15,765 bases of DNA from JBCCRH01 sp039208045 (lineage in GTDB: Bacteria > Bacteroidota > Bacteroidia > Chitinophagales > Saprospiraceae): NCBI GenBank assembly GCA_039208045.1, contig JBCCRH010000094.1, positions 1 through 15,765 on the forward strand, given 5' to 3'. The notes beneath the pieces are model-generated. The model worked only from the letters and a program-made list of their open reading frames with translations, was not told the DNA's origin and did no database searches. Shown here one piece after another: positions 1-8,459 of this stretch. Within the stretch, counting starts at the first letter, position 1. Every line of letters starts with the position of its first letter. Position numbers and translations under genes: made by a program.

Positions 1-2984
1 TCGCCATAAGTGATCGGGTCAAGCGCGCTCGGCTTGATGGTCACCGGCATTGGATCGATAATCAAAGCGCCTGGCTCAAGCGTGAACTGATACACTTCGG
101 TTAGTTCTTCTGCAATGCCCGTGGTATCCAATTCAACTTGGAAGATACCAACATTGCTCAGGGCGTCAGCCTCCGTGGCAAAACTAGTGGTCTCCAATAA
201 GGCAGCAAAGTCGCCTACGGGTAGAGGATCGCCTGATTCCGTGAGTACCGCTGTAAAAGTAAATTCTGGCAGCGGCTCTCCATAGCGCTTGGTACTTTGG
301 TCAACGGTAACAGTCACCTCAATCAAAGGAACTTCAGTGAAAGAAAGGGCATTGGACATGCCACCATCCGCACCGTTAGTGAGTGGCCCTGCTGGGTTGA
401 ACACTGCTACCTCTGGATCGCCATTGAACATAGGAACCATGGCTGTTGCCGTATTTTCATCGACGAAAGTAGTAGTTAACTCCATATCATCTAAAAAAGC
501 GACCACATCTTCAGTAAAGAACTCTCCTTCCAAAATCACCTCAAAAGGCACGTCCCCGGGCTCCTCCTCAGGGCCAAGGTTTTCGGTATTCAGTCGATTT
601 AAAATGGGTTTGGGGTTAGCCAAACTATTTAGTGCTGCCTCCGTATCAATGAATCCAAAACCCGATTCGAAGTCGAAGCCATTGGTCTGCATATCGATGG
701 CTGTGGTGGTCAAAATTTCCTTAATTCCTGGAGCTGTTTCCACTCCGAACTGGTCTTTTGCGTCAAGCAATAAAGCAGCAGCAGCAGCTACATGTGGTGC
801 AGCGGCGGAAGTCCCGAAGAAATTGGGTATGTTATCCATTTCCAAATCTAGCGAACCAAAATCAAGAGAAGTATTCACTCCATTAGGTCCCATTAAATCA
901 GGCTTATTGCGAATACTTCCACCTACCATGGTACCACCAAGCGAGGAAAAAGACTCTGGGGTGAGGGTGCCACCTAGATTGGGCGTGTTGGTATAGCGAA
1001 CAGCACCCACGGCGATATTATTGAGCGCATTAGCATGCCCTACAATCGTGGAAGCGTCCGTATCTGTGCCAAGTGGTGGAGTCGTTTCGAAGATGCCTTC
1101 ATCTCCAGCACTAAACACTACATATTTGAATGCTACAGGCGGACCATCTACCGCTTCTATCACCAAATTAGCAGTGGTAGGATTGACTACCGTAAAGGGC
1201 AACACTTCGATAGGATCAGAACCTGGCAGGCCCATGGAGGCATCGCCATTATTATCGCGATTGAACCCATAGAGGATTGTTCCATCATTTTCTACCAAGT
1301 AAATATCCAGATCCGTGCGCGCGCCTTGGGAGTCGCCAAGCGAATAGAATTCATCTTCCCATTGTAAAACAATAATATAATCTCCTGTTCCCAGCTCTAC
1401 TTGTTGCCGTACGCTCCCTCCACCAAAGTCGTGGCGGTTAGAGCTATCTCCTGGGCCAGGAGTAAAGTTGGCACTATAAGATCGAGAACCGAAGTTTCCG
1501 GCAGAGCTCACATAAGTTACACCATTGCCGATCACTTCTTCAATCGCTCGGCTGATCAGACCATCTCTAAAAAATGGCTCTGTAATATATTGTACGTCAT
1601 CTACGATGACATCACAGTCAAAATCTTCCTGCAATTTCCGAATATTGAAAGCCATATTGCCCTCACTAATAAAGCCGGAGCTGAAAAACAGCTCGCTCTT
1701 GGGCGCTACATCATGTATGATTTGTAGCATAGCCCGCCCTTCGTCTGAAGCAGTGCCAAAAGGATATTCTTGTACGACGGTAACTGCATCATCCCCACTA
1801 GGCAAGTCACCATTGGCAATATCCGTATCCCGCGCATCCTCATCGGTAGCAAAGCTATCCGATATTACTCCTATTTTGATGCCTTCTCCATCAACCGACC
1901 AACCTAGGCGGCCCGACAGCGTTCCTTGCGCCAGGTCGCCCCCTGTTTCGATCAAACCTGTATTATTGATGCCAGGTGAAACTGGACGGGCAAAATTTAA
2001 GAGGGTGGTTTGTGCATTGAGTTCTGCCAAGCCACTGATGGGAAAGAAGAGGGTAATTAAACGTTCATCATCCACTGCTGTGATACGATCATCAAAAAAG
2101 TCAGCAGGAGTAATGCCAAAGTTAGTATTCAGGTAAGCGACTAGTGCATTAAATTGCCCTGCTAGAATCACTATCTCAATCAGTACCTCATCATTATTAT
2201 TTAACTGATAGATGGAATTCAGCGGCGGCTCCCCCATAGGATCAAACGTTTGGTTGAGCACCAATAATTCTGGCCCAATAGGATCATTTACTCTGGTAGG
2301 TGGATCGTACCCAGGTAAGATATCGCAATTAACACGCAAGCACAAACAAGCGGCTTCTACAGGATCACAGGCCTCATCGAATGGAATACCCGTAGCTGTT
2401 CCACCAGCACAATAGCTGACGCCCATCCCCCAGCTTCCGGTATTCATTATATCTCCGGTAGCCGTTTTCACATTACCTCCTCCATTCAAAGTACCAGTAT
2501 TTTTAAAAGCCCCTGTGGCTAATTCAATACAAGCTTCGTCAAAGGAAATGGTTCCATCATTAGAAAAAGAGCCTGCCCCAGAGATCAAGCCATTGGCAAT
2601 ATTAATAAGTCCTCGATTTTCGATACCTCCACTAATAGATCTCAGTCTGCCATTCTTAAGCACCAAATTACCAGTAGCAGCTACTCTTACATCCTGAGTA
2701 GATACTAATATTGCATCATCCAAAATGGCGATAACGCCCTTTACTAAATTGATTGGTTCACTGCCTTCGTAGAAAACAACATTACGGATAAGGACGGTGG
2801 CGCCCGTGATAGTGGTAGGTGGGGTAGGATTATTAGCACAGTCTTGGCCCGAGCAGTTCCAGGCATTGGGATTTTCCCAGTCTTCGCTTAAGCCTGTAGT
2901 TTGGTAAGTAGTTTGCCCAATAAGGCTAGCGCTCGCCAGGCAAAGCAAGAGCAGGAGGGCAAATATGTTCAAGGGGGCCTTCAT
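1..2984 (-). CDS. Secreted subtilase-type (S8/S53-like) serine protease with TIG-like and MBG domains, C-terminus cut by the window edge
   Basis: The frame is open from an ATG at 2984 to the window edge, about 994 residues. It starts with a signal peptide (MKAPLNIFALLLLLCLASAS) and then has repetitive glycine/asparagine-rich sequence (residues ~55-185) resembling a beta-helix. The protease core starts near residue 365: the Asp of GVISDSF is D376, the oxyanion-type Asn of SSAGNFG is N497, and the nucleophile in GTSAAAPH is S726. Where classical S8 enzymes have the catalytic His, this protein has Glu (E415 in DEGRAM), as in sedolisin-like members of the clan. A beta-sandwich insert, perhaps PPC-like, lies at ~505-625. 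After the protease come a TIG/IPT-like region (~785-885), an MBG domain (~890-975, RYGEPLPEFTF) and the start of a second MBG unit (ITYG). It is probably exported and may be surface-bound through a type IX sorting domain, but that end is not visible. The protease identity is firm; the substrate is unknown. Confidence 0.9.
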   Translation of the reverse strand, partial: MKAPLNIFALLLLLCLASASLIGQTTYQTTGLSEDWENPNAWNCSGQDCANNPTPPTTITGATVLIRNVVFYEGSEPINLVKGVIAILDDAILVSTQDVRVAATGNLVLKNGRLRSISGGIENRGLINIANGLISGAGSFSNDGTISFDEACIELATGAFKNTGTLNGGGNVKTATGDIMNTGSWGMGVSYCAGGTATGIPFDEACDPVEAACLCLRVNCDILPGYDPPTRVNDPIGPELLVLNQTFDPMGEPPLNSIYQLNNNDEVLIEIVILAGQFNALVAYLNTNFGITPADFFDDRITAVDDERLITLFFPISGLAELNAQTTLLNFARPVSPGINNTGLIETGGDLAQGTLSGRLGWSVDGEGIKIGVISDSFATDEDARDTDIANGDLPSGDDAVTVVQEYPFGTASDEGRAMLQIIHDVAPKSELFFSSGFISEGNMAFNIRKLQEDFDCDVIVDDVQYITEPFFRDGLISRAIEEVIGNGVTYVSSAGNFGSRSYSANFTPGPGDSSNRHDFGGGSVRQQVELGTGDYIIVLQWEDEFYSLGDSQGARTDLDIYLVENDGTILYGFNRDNNGDASMGLPGSDPIEVLPFTVVNPTTANLVIEAVDGPPVAFKYVVFSAGDEGIFETTPPLGTDTDASTIVGHANALNNIAVGAVRYTNTPNLGGTLTPESFSSLGGTMVGGSIRNKPDLMGPNGVNTSLDFGSLDLEMDNIPNFFGTSAAAPHVAAAAALLLDAKDQFGVETAPGIKEILTTTAIDMQTNGFDFESGFGFIDTEAALNSLANPKPILNRLNTENLGPEEEPGDVPFEVILEGEFFTEDVVAFLDDMELTTTFVDENTATAMVPMFNGDPEVAVFNPAGPLTNGADGGMSNALSFTEVPLIEVTVTVDQSTKRYGEPLPEFTFTAVLTESGDPLPVGDFAALLETTSFATEADALSNVGIFQVELDTTGIAEELTEVYQFTLEPGALIIDPMPVTIKPSALDPITYG

Positions 2985-3150
2985 GGTACTAATTGTTAGG
3001 TCGTTAGAAAAAACTGATACCGTAGGGAACTGTGCTTTAGCTGGGAGAGCGCCTAAAAGTACAAAAATTGATTCGTATAGCGTAGGCTTACTAAGAGGAA
3101 ATATTTTAATACAGAACTTGCATTGGTGAACTATAGTAGTTGCTTTTCAA

Positions 3151-5277
3151 ATGATGTTCCGTAAATTGCTTTACCATTTTATAAAAAAATCCACATTAGT
3201 GAGAAAATTTGTTCCCTTTTGGCTATTCCTAACCCTTCACCTTTCGTCTCTCCTTGCGCAAACGCCTCTAGTTGATAGCCTGCAAGCTGTCGTAGTCCAA
3301 CTGCCTGAAGATACCAATAAAGTCAATGCGCTACTTGAATTGAGCATTGCTACCTTGGGTAATCAGCCTGATAGCACGATCCGTGTTGCCCAGGCAGCTA
3401 GTGAGTTGGCTCAGCAGCTCAACTTTCAATCGGGGCTAGCTTATGCCTACAAAAATATAGGCTTAGGCTACTATGTAAAGGGAAATTTTCAAGAGGTAGA
3501 ATCCTACTGGAAAAAATCGCTAGCTATTTTTCGACTAATGGGGGATCCGCTTGGAACCAGTAATCTCTTGAGTAATCTGGGGGCTGTTTACTTCAACCAA
3601 GGGGATGATCCCAAGGCCTTAGAATACTACCTGGCGTCCCTCAGAGCGGCGGAGCAATTGGGTAATAAACTAAGAATCGTCACTGCACTCAGCAATATCG
3701 GAGCAGTCTATCTCAATTTGCGCGTCAATCACGACAAAGCATTAGAGTACTACAGCCGTGCTTTACCCTTGTCCGAGGAGATTGGAGAGTTCAATGCGAT
3801 TGCCACTACTGCTGTGAATATGGGTGAAATTTATCTGGAGCGTAACCAGCTAGACTCGGCTATGGTACTTTTTGAAAAAGCACTAGAAAGCTACAAGGCC
3901 GCAGAGGGCAATCCTTCCTATGCCCTAACCAATATCGGCAAGGTGTACGCTACACAGGCACAATACGAAAAGGCTATCGACTACCAACAACAAGCCCTGG
4001 CTGCCGCCCAGCGCTTAGATGACAGAATGCAGATGACCATTTCCGCGAATGCGCTGGCACAGTCCTATCTTGACTTTGGCCAAACCGACCTCTCCCTCCG
4101 CTATTTTGAACAGGCTTTTAATGGCGCACAAGCTACGGATATGAAACCTGAGCGCGTTAAAGCAGCAGAAGGATTGTACGAAATCTACAAACAACGCAAT
4201 GACTTTGATCAGGCCCTAAAGTACCATGAAATTTATGCCAACCTAAAAGATACGCTGCTCAACGAGGAGAGTATCAAACGATCTGCTCTACTGGGTGCAG
4301 AGTACGAATTTGAAAAAGAACGCAAGCAGATCGAGTATGATTCGGAAGCGCAAATTAAGCGGCAGCGGGTACTGCGCAATGCCATTACAGCGGGTTTAAT
4401 AGTAGCCCTCATTTTTATCGGTATTCTAGTACAGTATTACCGACTTAAGCGAATCAGCTCAACCGAAAAATTTGAAGCACAGCGCCAGCTAATTATCCAA
4501 GACAAGCTGGCCTCTTTAGGTCAGATCACAGCGGGTATCGCCCACGAAATCAAGAACCCCCTCAACTTTGTCACCAATTTTGCAGAAGGCTCCGTAGAAT
4601 TGGGCGAAGAGCTGATGGAAGTAGTACAAGAAAACAAAGAAAAACTCTCCCAAGATCAATACGAGTTGATCGAGGAGCTAGCTACCGATATTAGTGAAAA
4701 CGCTAAAATCATCGAAGAAAATGGCCTTCGTGCAGACCGAGTAGTACGCCGCATGATGGAGCAAGCCCGTGGTGACAAGGGCGAGCCTCAGCAAATTGAC
4801 ATCAACACTTTAGTGGATGAAAATATAGGCTTGGCCTACCACGGCTACCGTGGCAATGTCCCCAACTTTGATGTACAAATCGAGAAAAACTACGATGAAA
4901 GCCTTCCAGAAATCATGGTCATCCCCCAAGATATAGGCCGCGTCGTGCTCAATATGTTCAACAACGCCTGCTATGCCCTACACGAAAAGCAGAAAAAGCT
5001 GGGTGCTTCTTTTCAGCCCATGATCCAGGTCAGCACCAGCCAACAAAAGAACCACCTCGTCATCAAAATACGAGATAATGGACCAGGCATCAGCGACAAG
5101 CACAAGGCCAAGATTTTCCAGCCTTTCTATACCACCAAACCAGCAGGTACGGGCAATACTGGCCTGGGCTTATCCATCAGCCACGATCTAATTGTGATTG
5201 GTCATGAGGGAAAGTTAGAGGTAGATACAAAGAAGGGGGAGTTTACCGAGTTTCGGATTGGGTTGCCGATTGGGTAG
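3151..5277 (+). CDS. TPR-containing membrane sensor histidine kinase
   Basis: This 708-residue protein is a sensor kinase with a TPR input domain. Residues 1-37 form a signal peptide ending in LLAQ. About seven TPR units follow (~45-370; for example GNFQEVESYWKKSLAIF and KALEYYLASLRAAEQLG), then a charged coiled coil (~385-405), a membrane helix (~411-432) and the kinase core. The phosphoacceptor is H465 in GIAHEIKNPLNF. The ATP-binding domain has N605 of the N box, D642-x-G-x-G646 (DNGPG), an F box (FQPFYTTKP) and a G2 box (GTGNTGLGLS, 666-674), so all catalytic motifs are intact. The topology implies TPRs outside the inner membrane and the kinase inside. No response regulator or receiver domain lies in the window, so it is an orphan kinase here. 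It is transcribed divergently from the protease gene with a 166-bp gap. The signal it senses is unknown. Confidence 0.95.
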   Translation: MMFRKLLYHFIKKSTLVRKFVPFWLFLTLHLSSLLAQTPLVDSLQAVVVQLPEDTNKVNALLELSIATLGNQPDSTIRVAQAASELAQQLNFQSGLAYAYKNIGLGYYVKGNFQEVESYWKKSLAIFRLMGDPLGTSNLLSNLGAVYFNQGDDPKALEYYLASLRAAEQLGNKLRIVTALSNIGAVYLNLRVNHDKALEYYSRALPLSEEIGEFNAIATTAVNMGEIYLERNQLDSAMVLFEKALESYKAAEGNPSYALTNIGKVYATQAQYEKAIDYQQQALAAAQRLDDRMQMTISANALAQSYLDFGQTDLSLRYFEQAFNGAQATDMKPERVKAAEGLYEIYKQRNDFDQALKYHEIYANLKDTLLNEESIKRSALLGAEYEFEKERKQIEYDSEAQIKRQRVLRNAITAGLIVALIFIGILVQYYRLKRISSTEKFEAQRQLIIQDKLASLGQITAGIAHEIKNPLNFVTNFAEGSVELGEELMEVVQENKEKLSQDQYELIEELATDISENAKIIEENGLRADRVVRRMMEQARGDKGEPQQIDINTLVDENIGLAYHGYRGNVPNFDVQIEKNYDESLPEIMVIPQDIGRVVLNMFNNACYALHEKQKKLGASFQPMIQVSTSQQKNHLVIKIRDNGPGISDKHKAKIFQPFYTTKPAGTGNTGLGLSISHDLIVIGHEGKLEVDTKKGEFTEFRIGLPIG

Positions 5278-5319
5278 GCGGAGCAGTTGGTCTCGGCTCC
5301 GCTCGATCAACTGCTCCGC
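5278..5319 (+). terminator. Hairpin just after the histidine kinase gene, possible terminator
   Basis: A perfect 12-bp inverted repeat, GCGGAGCAGTTG at 5278-5289 and its reverse complement at 5308-5319, flanks an 18-nt loop. It starts directly after the kinase stop codon. Position and GC-rich stem suit a terminator, but no T tract follows, so a processing or mRNA-stability hairpin is equally possible. Confidence 0.5.
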
Positions 5320-5446
5320 GATCAGATAACTAACAAAAGAAGCAAGCCAGCATTTAATCAAATTAATTACAATTTCTTTATCTATATTCTATTTGCATAT
5401 CTACTAGCAAATACTTACTTTAGTCTTTTGTATTCAAAACGCGCTC

Positions 5447-6010
5447 ATGTCTATTCAGAAAATTGAAAGTAGTAAACCCTACCTACCTTATTCTGTGATA
5501 CATAATGAAAATGAAACACAGATTAAGCAACCTCCATGGAACCCAAAATTTATAGTCGCCTTACTGATCCTAAGCGGGTTTGTTTTTTTAGGCAGCTCGA
5601 TATTTTGGGAGCGATTCAAAGATAATCCCGATTTAAACCAAGAAGAGGTAGAAGCTGCACAGAAAGAGGCTGAGGAAATTACGGAACGCCATGAAGTTTG
5701 GATACAATATGTGCTAATCGCTGATTATCCAGGGAAGCGCCCATGCATGAGATGCCCAGGTGGTGTTGCACTAGTTACTTTAAAGACTGGCGAAGTCTAT
5801 AAATACGGAATTACAACACAGGGAAGAAATAGATATTCAGAAAGTTACTATGCAAAACTTGGACTAACATATATAGAGGAATTCCGAGGTAGCTACGAAG
5901 AGTGTAAAGCTCGCGAGATAAATAAGATTATGGCCTATCGTTTTTTACCGCAATCAAAAAAGCCTGAAGTTAAGCTAGTACGCCCACCAGGAAATGCGAA
6001 TAAAAACTAG
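5447..6010 (+). CDS. One-pass membrane protein with a possible GIY-YIG/URI-like C-terminal domain
   Basis: A 187-residue protein of unknown function. It has a polar N-terminus, one hydrophobic segment at ~34-54, an acidic helical linker (~62-82) and a C-terminal domain (~85-187). That domain contains YVLIADYPG, a CMRC pair (C100, C103), VYKYGITTQGRNRY (~117-130), a glutamate in a helix (E157 in AREINK) and a terminal RPPGN. The order of an aromatic strand, a K-x-G-I-T strand, Arg (R127/R129), helix Glu and late Asn resembles the GIY-YIG/URI nuclease fold found in some polymorphic toxins. This is my inference from the pattern, not a recognised family match. The gene is AT-richer than its neighbours and lies 39 bp upstream of another small gene, as in a toxin-immunity pair. 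It could equally be a membrane protein of other function. Confidence 0.6.
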   Translation: MSIQKIESSKPYLPYSVIHNENETQIKQPPWNPKFIVALLILSGFVFLGSSIFWERFKDNPDLNQEEVEAAQKEAEEITERHEVWIQYVLIADYPGKRPCMRCPGGVALVTLKTGEVYKYGITTQGRNRYSESYYAKLGLTYIEEFRGSYEECKAREINKIMAYRFLPQSKKPEVKLVRPPGNANKN

Positions 6011-6035
6011 AGAAAATAGTATCTTGTATACGGTA

Positions 6036-6041
6036 AAAGGA
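6036..6041 (+). promoter_or_regulatory. Shine-Dalgarno-like site for the gene at 6050
   Basis: AAAGGA lies 8 nt before the ATG at 6050. It stands out because most genes here lack such a site, and it supports this start and independent translation of the second gene of the pair. Confidence 0.45.
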
Positions 6042-6049
6042 AAATAGTA

Positions 6050-6448
6050 ATGGAGCAATTCTCGAACTTCACTTATATCAAACAGATTCCGATAGAACTC
6101 ATGCAAGATAAGTTTAATATGAGCTACCGGATAAAATGTCTTTTAGAAGAGCATATCAATCTTTCGAATTATGGTGTGGCTGTTCGGCATATTTTTATTT
6201 CTCCACTAATTGGTGAAGTTTTCATCCCTGAGAGTATTTATTCTGCGTCAGAAAAGAAATTAGAAGTCCAATTCCTAATTAATCCTGATCAGGCTGTGGC
6301 TGTGAGCGAAGCTCAATTCTTTCGCATAATGTTAGAAGGCTTTCTTCAAGCTATGGAAGAGATGGAACTACCCTATGGATTTAACTTTAAGGTCTTCCGA
6401 AAAGATGTGGAAGCGCTTCAATTTGCACAGCTAAAGCAGGCTGCGTAA
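6050..6448 (+). CDS. Small acidic protein of unknown function, possible immunity partner of the preceding gene
   Basis: A 132-residue soluble protein with no signal peptide or membrane segment. It reads as mixed alpha/beta: a central strand pair (HIFISPLIGEVFIP, KKLEVQFLINPD) and a long amphipathic helix (AQFFRIMLEGFLQAMEEME), with excess acidic residues. I do not recognise the family. It begins 39 bp after the membrane protein gene on the same strand, shares that gene's AT-rich composition, and is small and acidic like many immunity proteins. The immunity role is inference from context only. A Shine-Dalgarno-like AAAGGA precedes the ATG. Confidence 0.65.
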   Translation: MEQFSNFTYIKQIPIELMQDKFNMSYRIKCLLEEHINLSNYGVAVRHIFISPLIGEVFIPESIYSASEKKLEVQFLINPDQAVAVSEAQFFRIMLEGFLQAMEEMELPYGFNFKVFRKDVEALQFAQLKQAA

Positions 6449-6547
6449 AGGATGGGGGGTGTTGATAAAACTTTTGGTAGAAAAAAGTGGCGAATAGCAG
6501 AAGGAAGGTGCAATTTAGTGCTTGTATCAAAGTAAGAATCATTAACC

Positions 6548-6898
6548 ATGCGTATTGACCCTACTTATTTAGATCGGCTACATTTCTTGGCGGAGCAGTT
6601 GGAAGACAACGACTATTTTGCGGAAAATACTCAAGAATTTATTGGATTGCTCGATCGGATTAAACGTGCCCTGTACCGCAATTCGGATCAGGCGAGTGTG
6701 CACCGTGCGTTAGATCAGTTACCTGAAATAGAGCTGCAGCCCTATCGCAGGGGACTGTTGGAGCAGTTGCTACCACGTGGTGCGCGTGATATGGTCGGAA
6801 AAGCGAAGAGCAGGAGCAAGATTCGGGAACAAGTGCAGAAAAGTCTTCAGATACTGAACCATGTCCAAGATTTGCTGAGCGGGGAAGAATATGTGTAG
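6548..6898 (+). CDS. Small helical protein of unknown function
   Basis: A 116-residue protein predicted to be almost all helix, with no signal peptide, membrane segment or cysteine. The first 70 residues are acidic (LAEQLEDNDYFAENTQEF), and the middle (~77-95, RGARDMVGKAKSRSKIREQV) is strongly basic. I do not recognise the family. It lies 99 bp after the preceding gene, so it may be separately transcribed. Its TAG stop (6896-6898) abuts the stop of the convergent gene on the minus strand with no gap. Codon use looks ordinary for the region, so I think it is a real gene, with moderate certainty. Confidence 0.6.
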   Translation: MRIDPTYLDRLHFLAEQLEDNDYFAENTQEFIGLLDRIKRALYRNSDQASVHRALDQLPEIELQPYRRGLLEQLLPRGARDMVGKAKSRSKIREQVQKSLQILNHVQDLLSGEEYV

Positions 6899-7366
6899 CT
6901 AGAGATACTTGAGCGGCTCAAAATGATATTGTGCAACACTCCAAAATTCATCGAGTAGTAGGATGCGTTGTTTGAAAAAGGTGATGATTTCGGCCCACCC
7001 CTCACGCTGGTAGATATTAGCGGGCCTTAGTGTGGTGCTGGCATGGCTATACGCTTGTCCGTATTCGTTGTAGGCGAGTGGTTCCCACTGCCATTCTTCT
7101 TCTAGCATGCCATGCAAAGGGTTGCGTAGCTCTTCTAGCTGCTCCCAAAACAGCGTGCGCAAATCTGCGTCTTTTTGCTGTAGCACAATGCCAATGTAAG
7201 CCTGTTTGTTGTCCGCTTCCATTCGGAAGTAGAGTCCTCGATAGCCCGTTTTGTAATTGATCCAATTGACTTTTTGGCCATCGGCACCGTATTGGGGCGC
7301 CATGTATTGTCCAAAAGTTGTCCAGAATTCTTGCTTTATTTTGGAGACTTGCTCGCGAGTGTACAT
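6899..7366 (-). CDS. DUF4268 domain protein
   Basis: The protein has the hallmarks of DUF4268: an early FWTTFGQYMAP segment, then NWINYKTGYRGLYFRMEAD, AYIGIVLQQKDADLRTLFWEQLEEL, the EEWQWEPLAY stretch and a C-terminal helix with FFKQRILLLDEFW. These match the end-to-end pattern I know for small Bacteroidota members. The biochemical role is unknown; DUF4268 also occurs at the C-terminus of some defence and nuclease-related proteins. I chose the ATG at 7366 (MYTREQVSKIKQEFW) because family members start this way and it avoids overlap. An upstream ATG at 7414 would add 16 residues and overlap the aldo/keto reductase gene by 26 bp. The gene follows that reductase closely on the same strand, so co-transcription is likely. 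Its stop abuts the stop of the convergent gene. Confidence 0.85.
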   Translation of the reverse strand: MYTREQVSKIKQEFWTTFGQYMAPQYGADGQKVNWINYKTGYRGLYFRMEADNKQAYIGIVLQQKDADLRTLFWEQLEELRNPLHGMLEEEWQWEPLAYNEYGQAYSHASTTLRPANIYQREGWAEIITFFKQRILLLDEFWSVAQYHFEPLKYL

Positions 7367-7388
7367 GGGATAAAGATAGGATTTAGAT

Positions 7389-8372
7389 TTAGTATGGCCC
7401 CCGAATATGCTCATGTACCTTACCTTGGTAAAACACTTCCAAATCTTCCATCAATGCTGTTGCTAAAGCAGGCAGTTCACTAGTTTTTGCATTTCCGATT
7501 ACTTGTTGTGGGTTTCTTGCCCCAGGTATGATCGTACTCACTGCATCATGGTCGAGCAGCCAACGCAAAGACAGCTCTACCATGGATAGCCCCTCTGGAA
7601 GCTTGGCCTTTATTTCATCTGCCAACGCCACTCCACGCTCAAAAGGAATACCAGCAAAAGTCTCCCCTAAGTTAAAAGCAGCGCCATTACGATTGAAATT
7701 CCGGTGGTCACTTTCGTGAAAAGTCGTATCCGTTGTAAACTTTCCAGCCAGCAGTCCACTTGCCAAAGGCAGTCGAACAATGATTCCGACGCCTTTTGCC
7801 TTCGCTTGTGGTAGCAACGCCTTCGTTAATTTCTGCCGAAAAATATTGTAGATTACCTGTAAGGACAATAACCCCTCCTGCTCCAAACAGATCAAGCCCT
7901 CTTCCACACTTTCTACGCTTGCACCAAAGTGCCTTATTTTGCCCTCGGCTTGTAACAGGCGTAGCCAGTCAAAGATCACTCCTTTTCGTAGCTCTTCCGT
8001 TGGGATACAATGCAACTGTAGCAGATCAATGCACCCCACTTGTAGGCGTTGAAGTGAAGCTTCTACCCCATCCCTCAGCGACTGCTCCGTATAGCCATTG
8101 GGGTACACCCCACCCATACGCCCAAACTTCGTGGCTACTTGAATATCGTGCCCTGTGCGCTTTAGAAATTCGCCAATAAACACCTCGCTACGTCCACCTC
8201 CATATACATCCGCAGTATCCCAGAAGGTAATGTCTTCATCAACGGCTGTTTGTAGGATTTCAAATGCTTTTTGCTGGTCTAATTCTTCGCCCCAGCTACT
8301 GCCCAGTTGCCAGCAGCCTAGTCCCACTTCACTTACGTTAAATCCGTTTGTTCCCAGTGTTCTATGCTTCAT
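7389..8372 (-). CDS. Aldo/keto reductase family oxidoreductase
   Basis: A full-length 327-residue NAD(P)H-dependent aldo/keto reductase. Counting from the ATG at 8372, the catalytic tetrad is complete: D52 and Y57 in WDTADVYGG, K82 in VATKFG and H121 in LLQLHCIP. The cofactor end is also present (LRWLLDHDAVSTIIPGARNPQQV), as is the N-terminal MKHRTLGTNGFNVSEVGLGCWQLG. It should be a cytosolic TIM-barrel enzyme reducing a carbonyl substrate that cannot be named. The frame extends upstream to a GTG at 8435, but those 21 residues are unlike the family, so I reject them. The DUF4268 gene follows within about 22 bp, suggesting one transcript. Confidence 0.95.
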   Translation of the reverse strand: MKHRTLGTNGFNVSEVGLGCWQLGSSWGEELDQQKAFEILQTAVDEDITFWDTADVYGGGRSEVFIGEFLKRTGHDIQVATKFGRMGGVYPNGYTEQSLRDGVEASLQRLQVGCIDLLQLHCIPTEELRKGVIFDWLRLLQAEGKIRHFGASVESVEEGLICLEQEGLLSLQVIYNIFRQKLTKALLPQAKAKGVGIIVRLPLASGLLAGKFTTDTTFHESDHRNFNRNGAAFNLGETFAGIPFERGVALADEIKAKLPEGLSMVELSLRWLLDHDAVSTIIPGARNPQQVIGNAKTSELPALATALMEDLEVFYQGKVHEHIRGPY

Positions 8373-8459
8373 CGAATAAGAGTAAGGTGATGATATAATA
8401 TTTGGCTGGAGTATAACAAAATATGCCATCACCACAAACCCTAAGCACGCATTTATACT

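Noticed and set aside
289..2697. Several plus-strand open frames of 60-235 codons opposite the protease
   Set aside because: They are serine/proline-rich low-complexity shadows of the minus-strand protease, whose frame is continuous and has recognisable domains.
2930..2945. Lipoprotein signal (cysteine in LLLLLCLAS of the protease)
   Set aside because: The residues before the cysteine do not fit the lipobox; a signal peptidase I site is more likely.
2985..3150. Promoters in the protease-kinase divergent gap
   Set aside because: No TAnnTTTG with a properly spaced TTG could be found for either direction; only a weak ACAAAAATTG match.
6589..6602. GGCGGAGCAGTTGG, also found at the hairpin near 5277
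   Set aside because: Here it encodes part of an ordinary helix (AEQLE) with no partner arm; probably coincidence.
7030..8379. Open frames on either strand overlapping the DUF4268 and aldo/keto reductase genes
   Set aside because: They lie in other frames of well-identified genes and show no family features.
8373..8435. Longer aldo/keto reductase from a GTG start
   Set aside because: The 21 extra residues are outside the family's usual N-terminus; the ATG at 8372 gives the standard MKHRTLG start.
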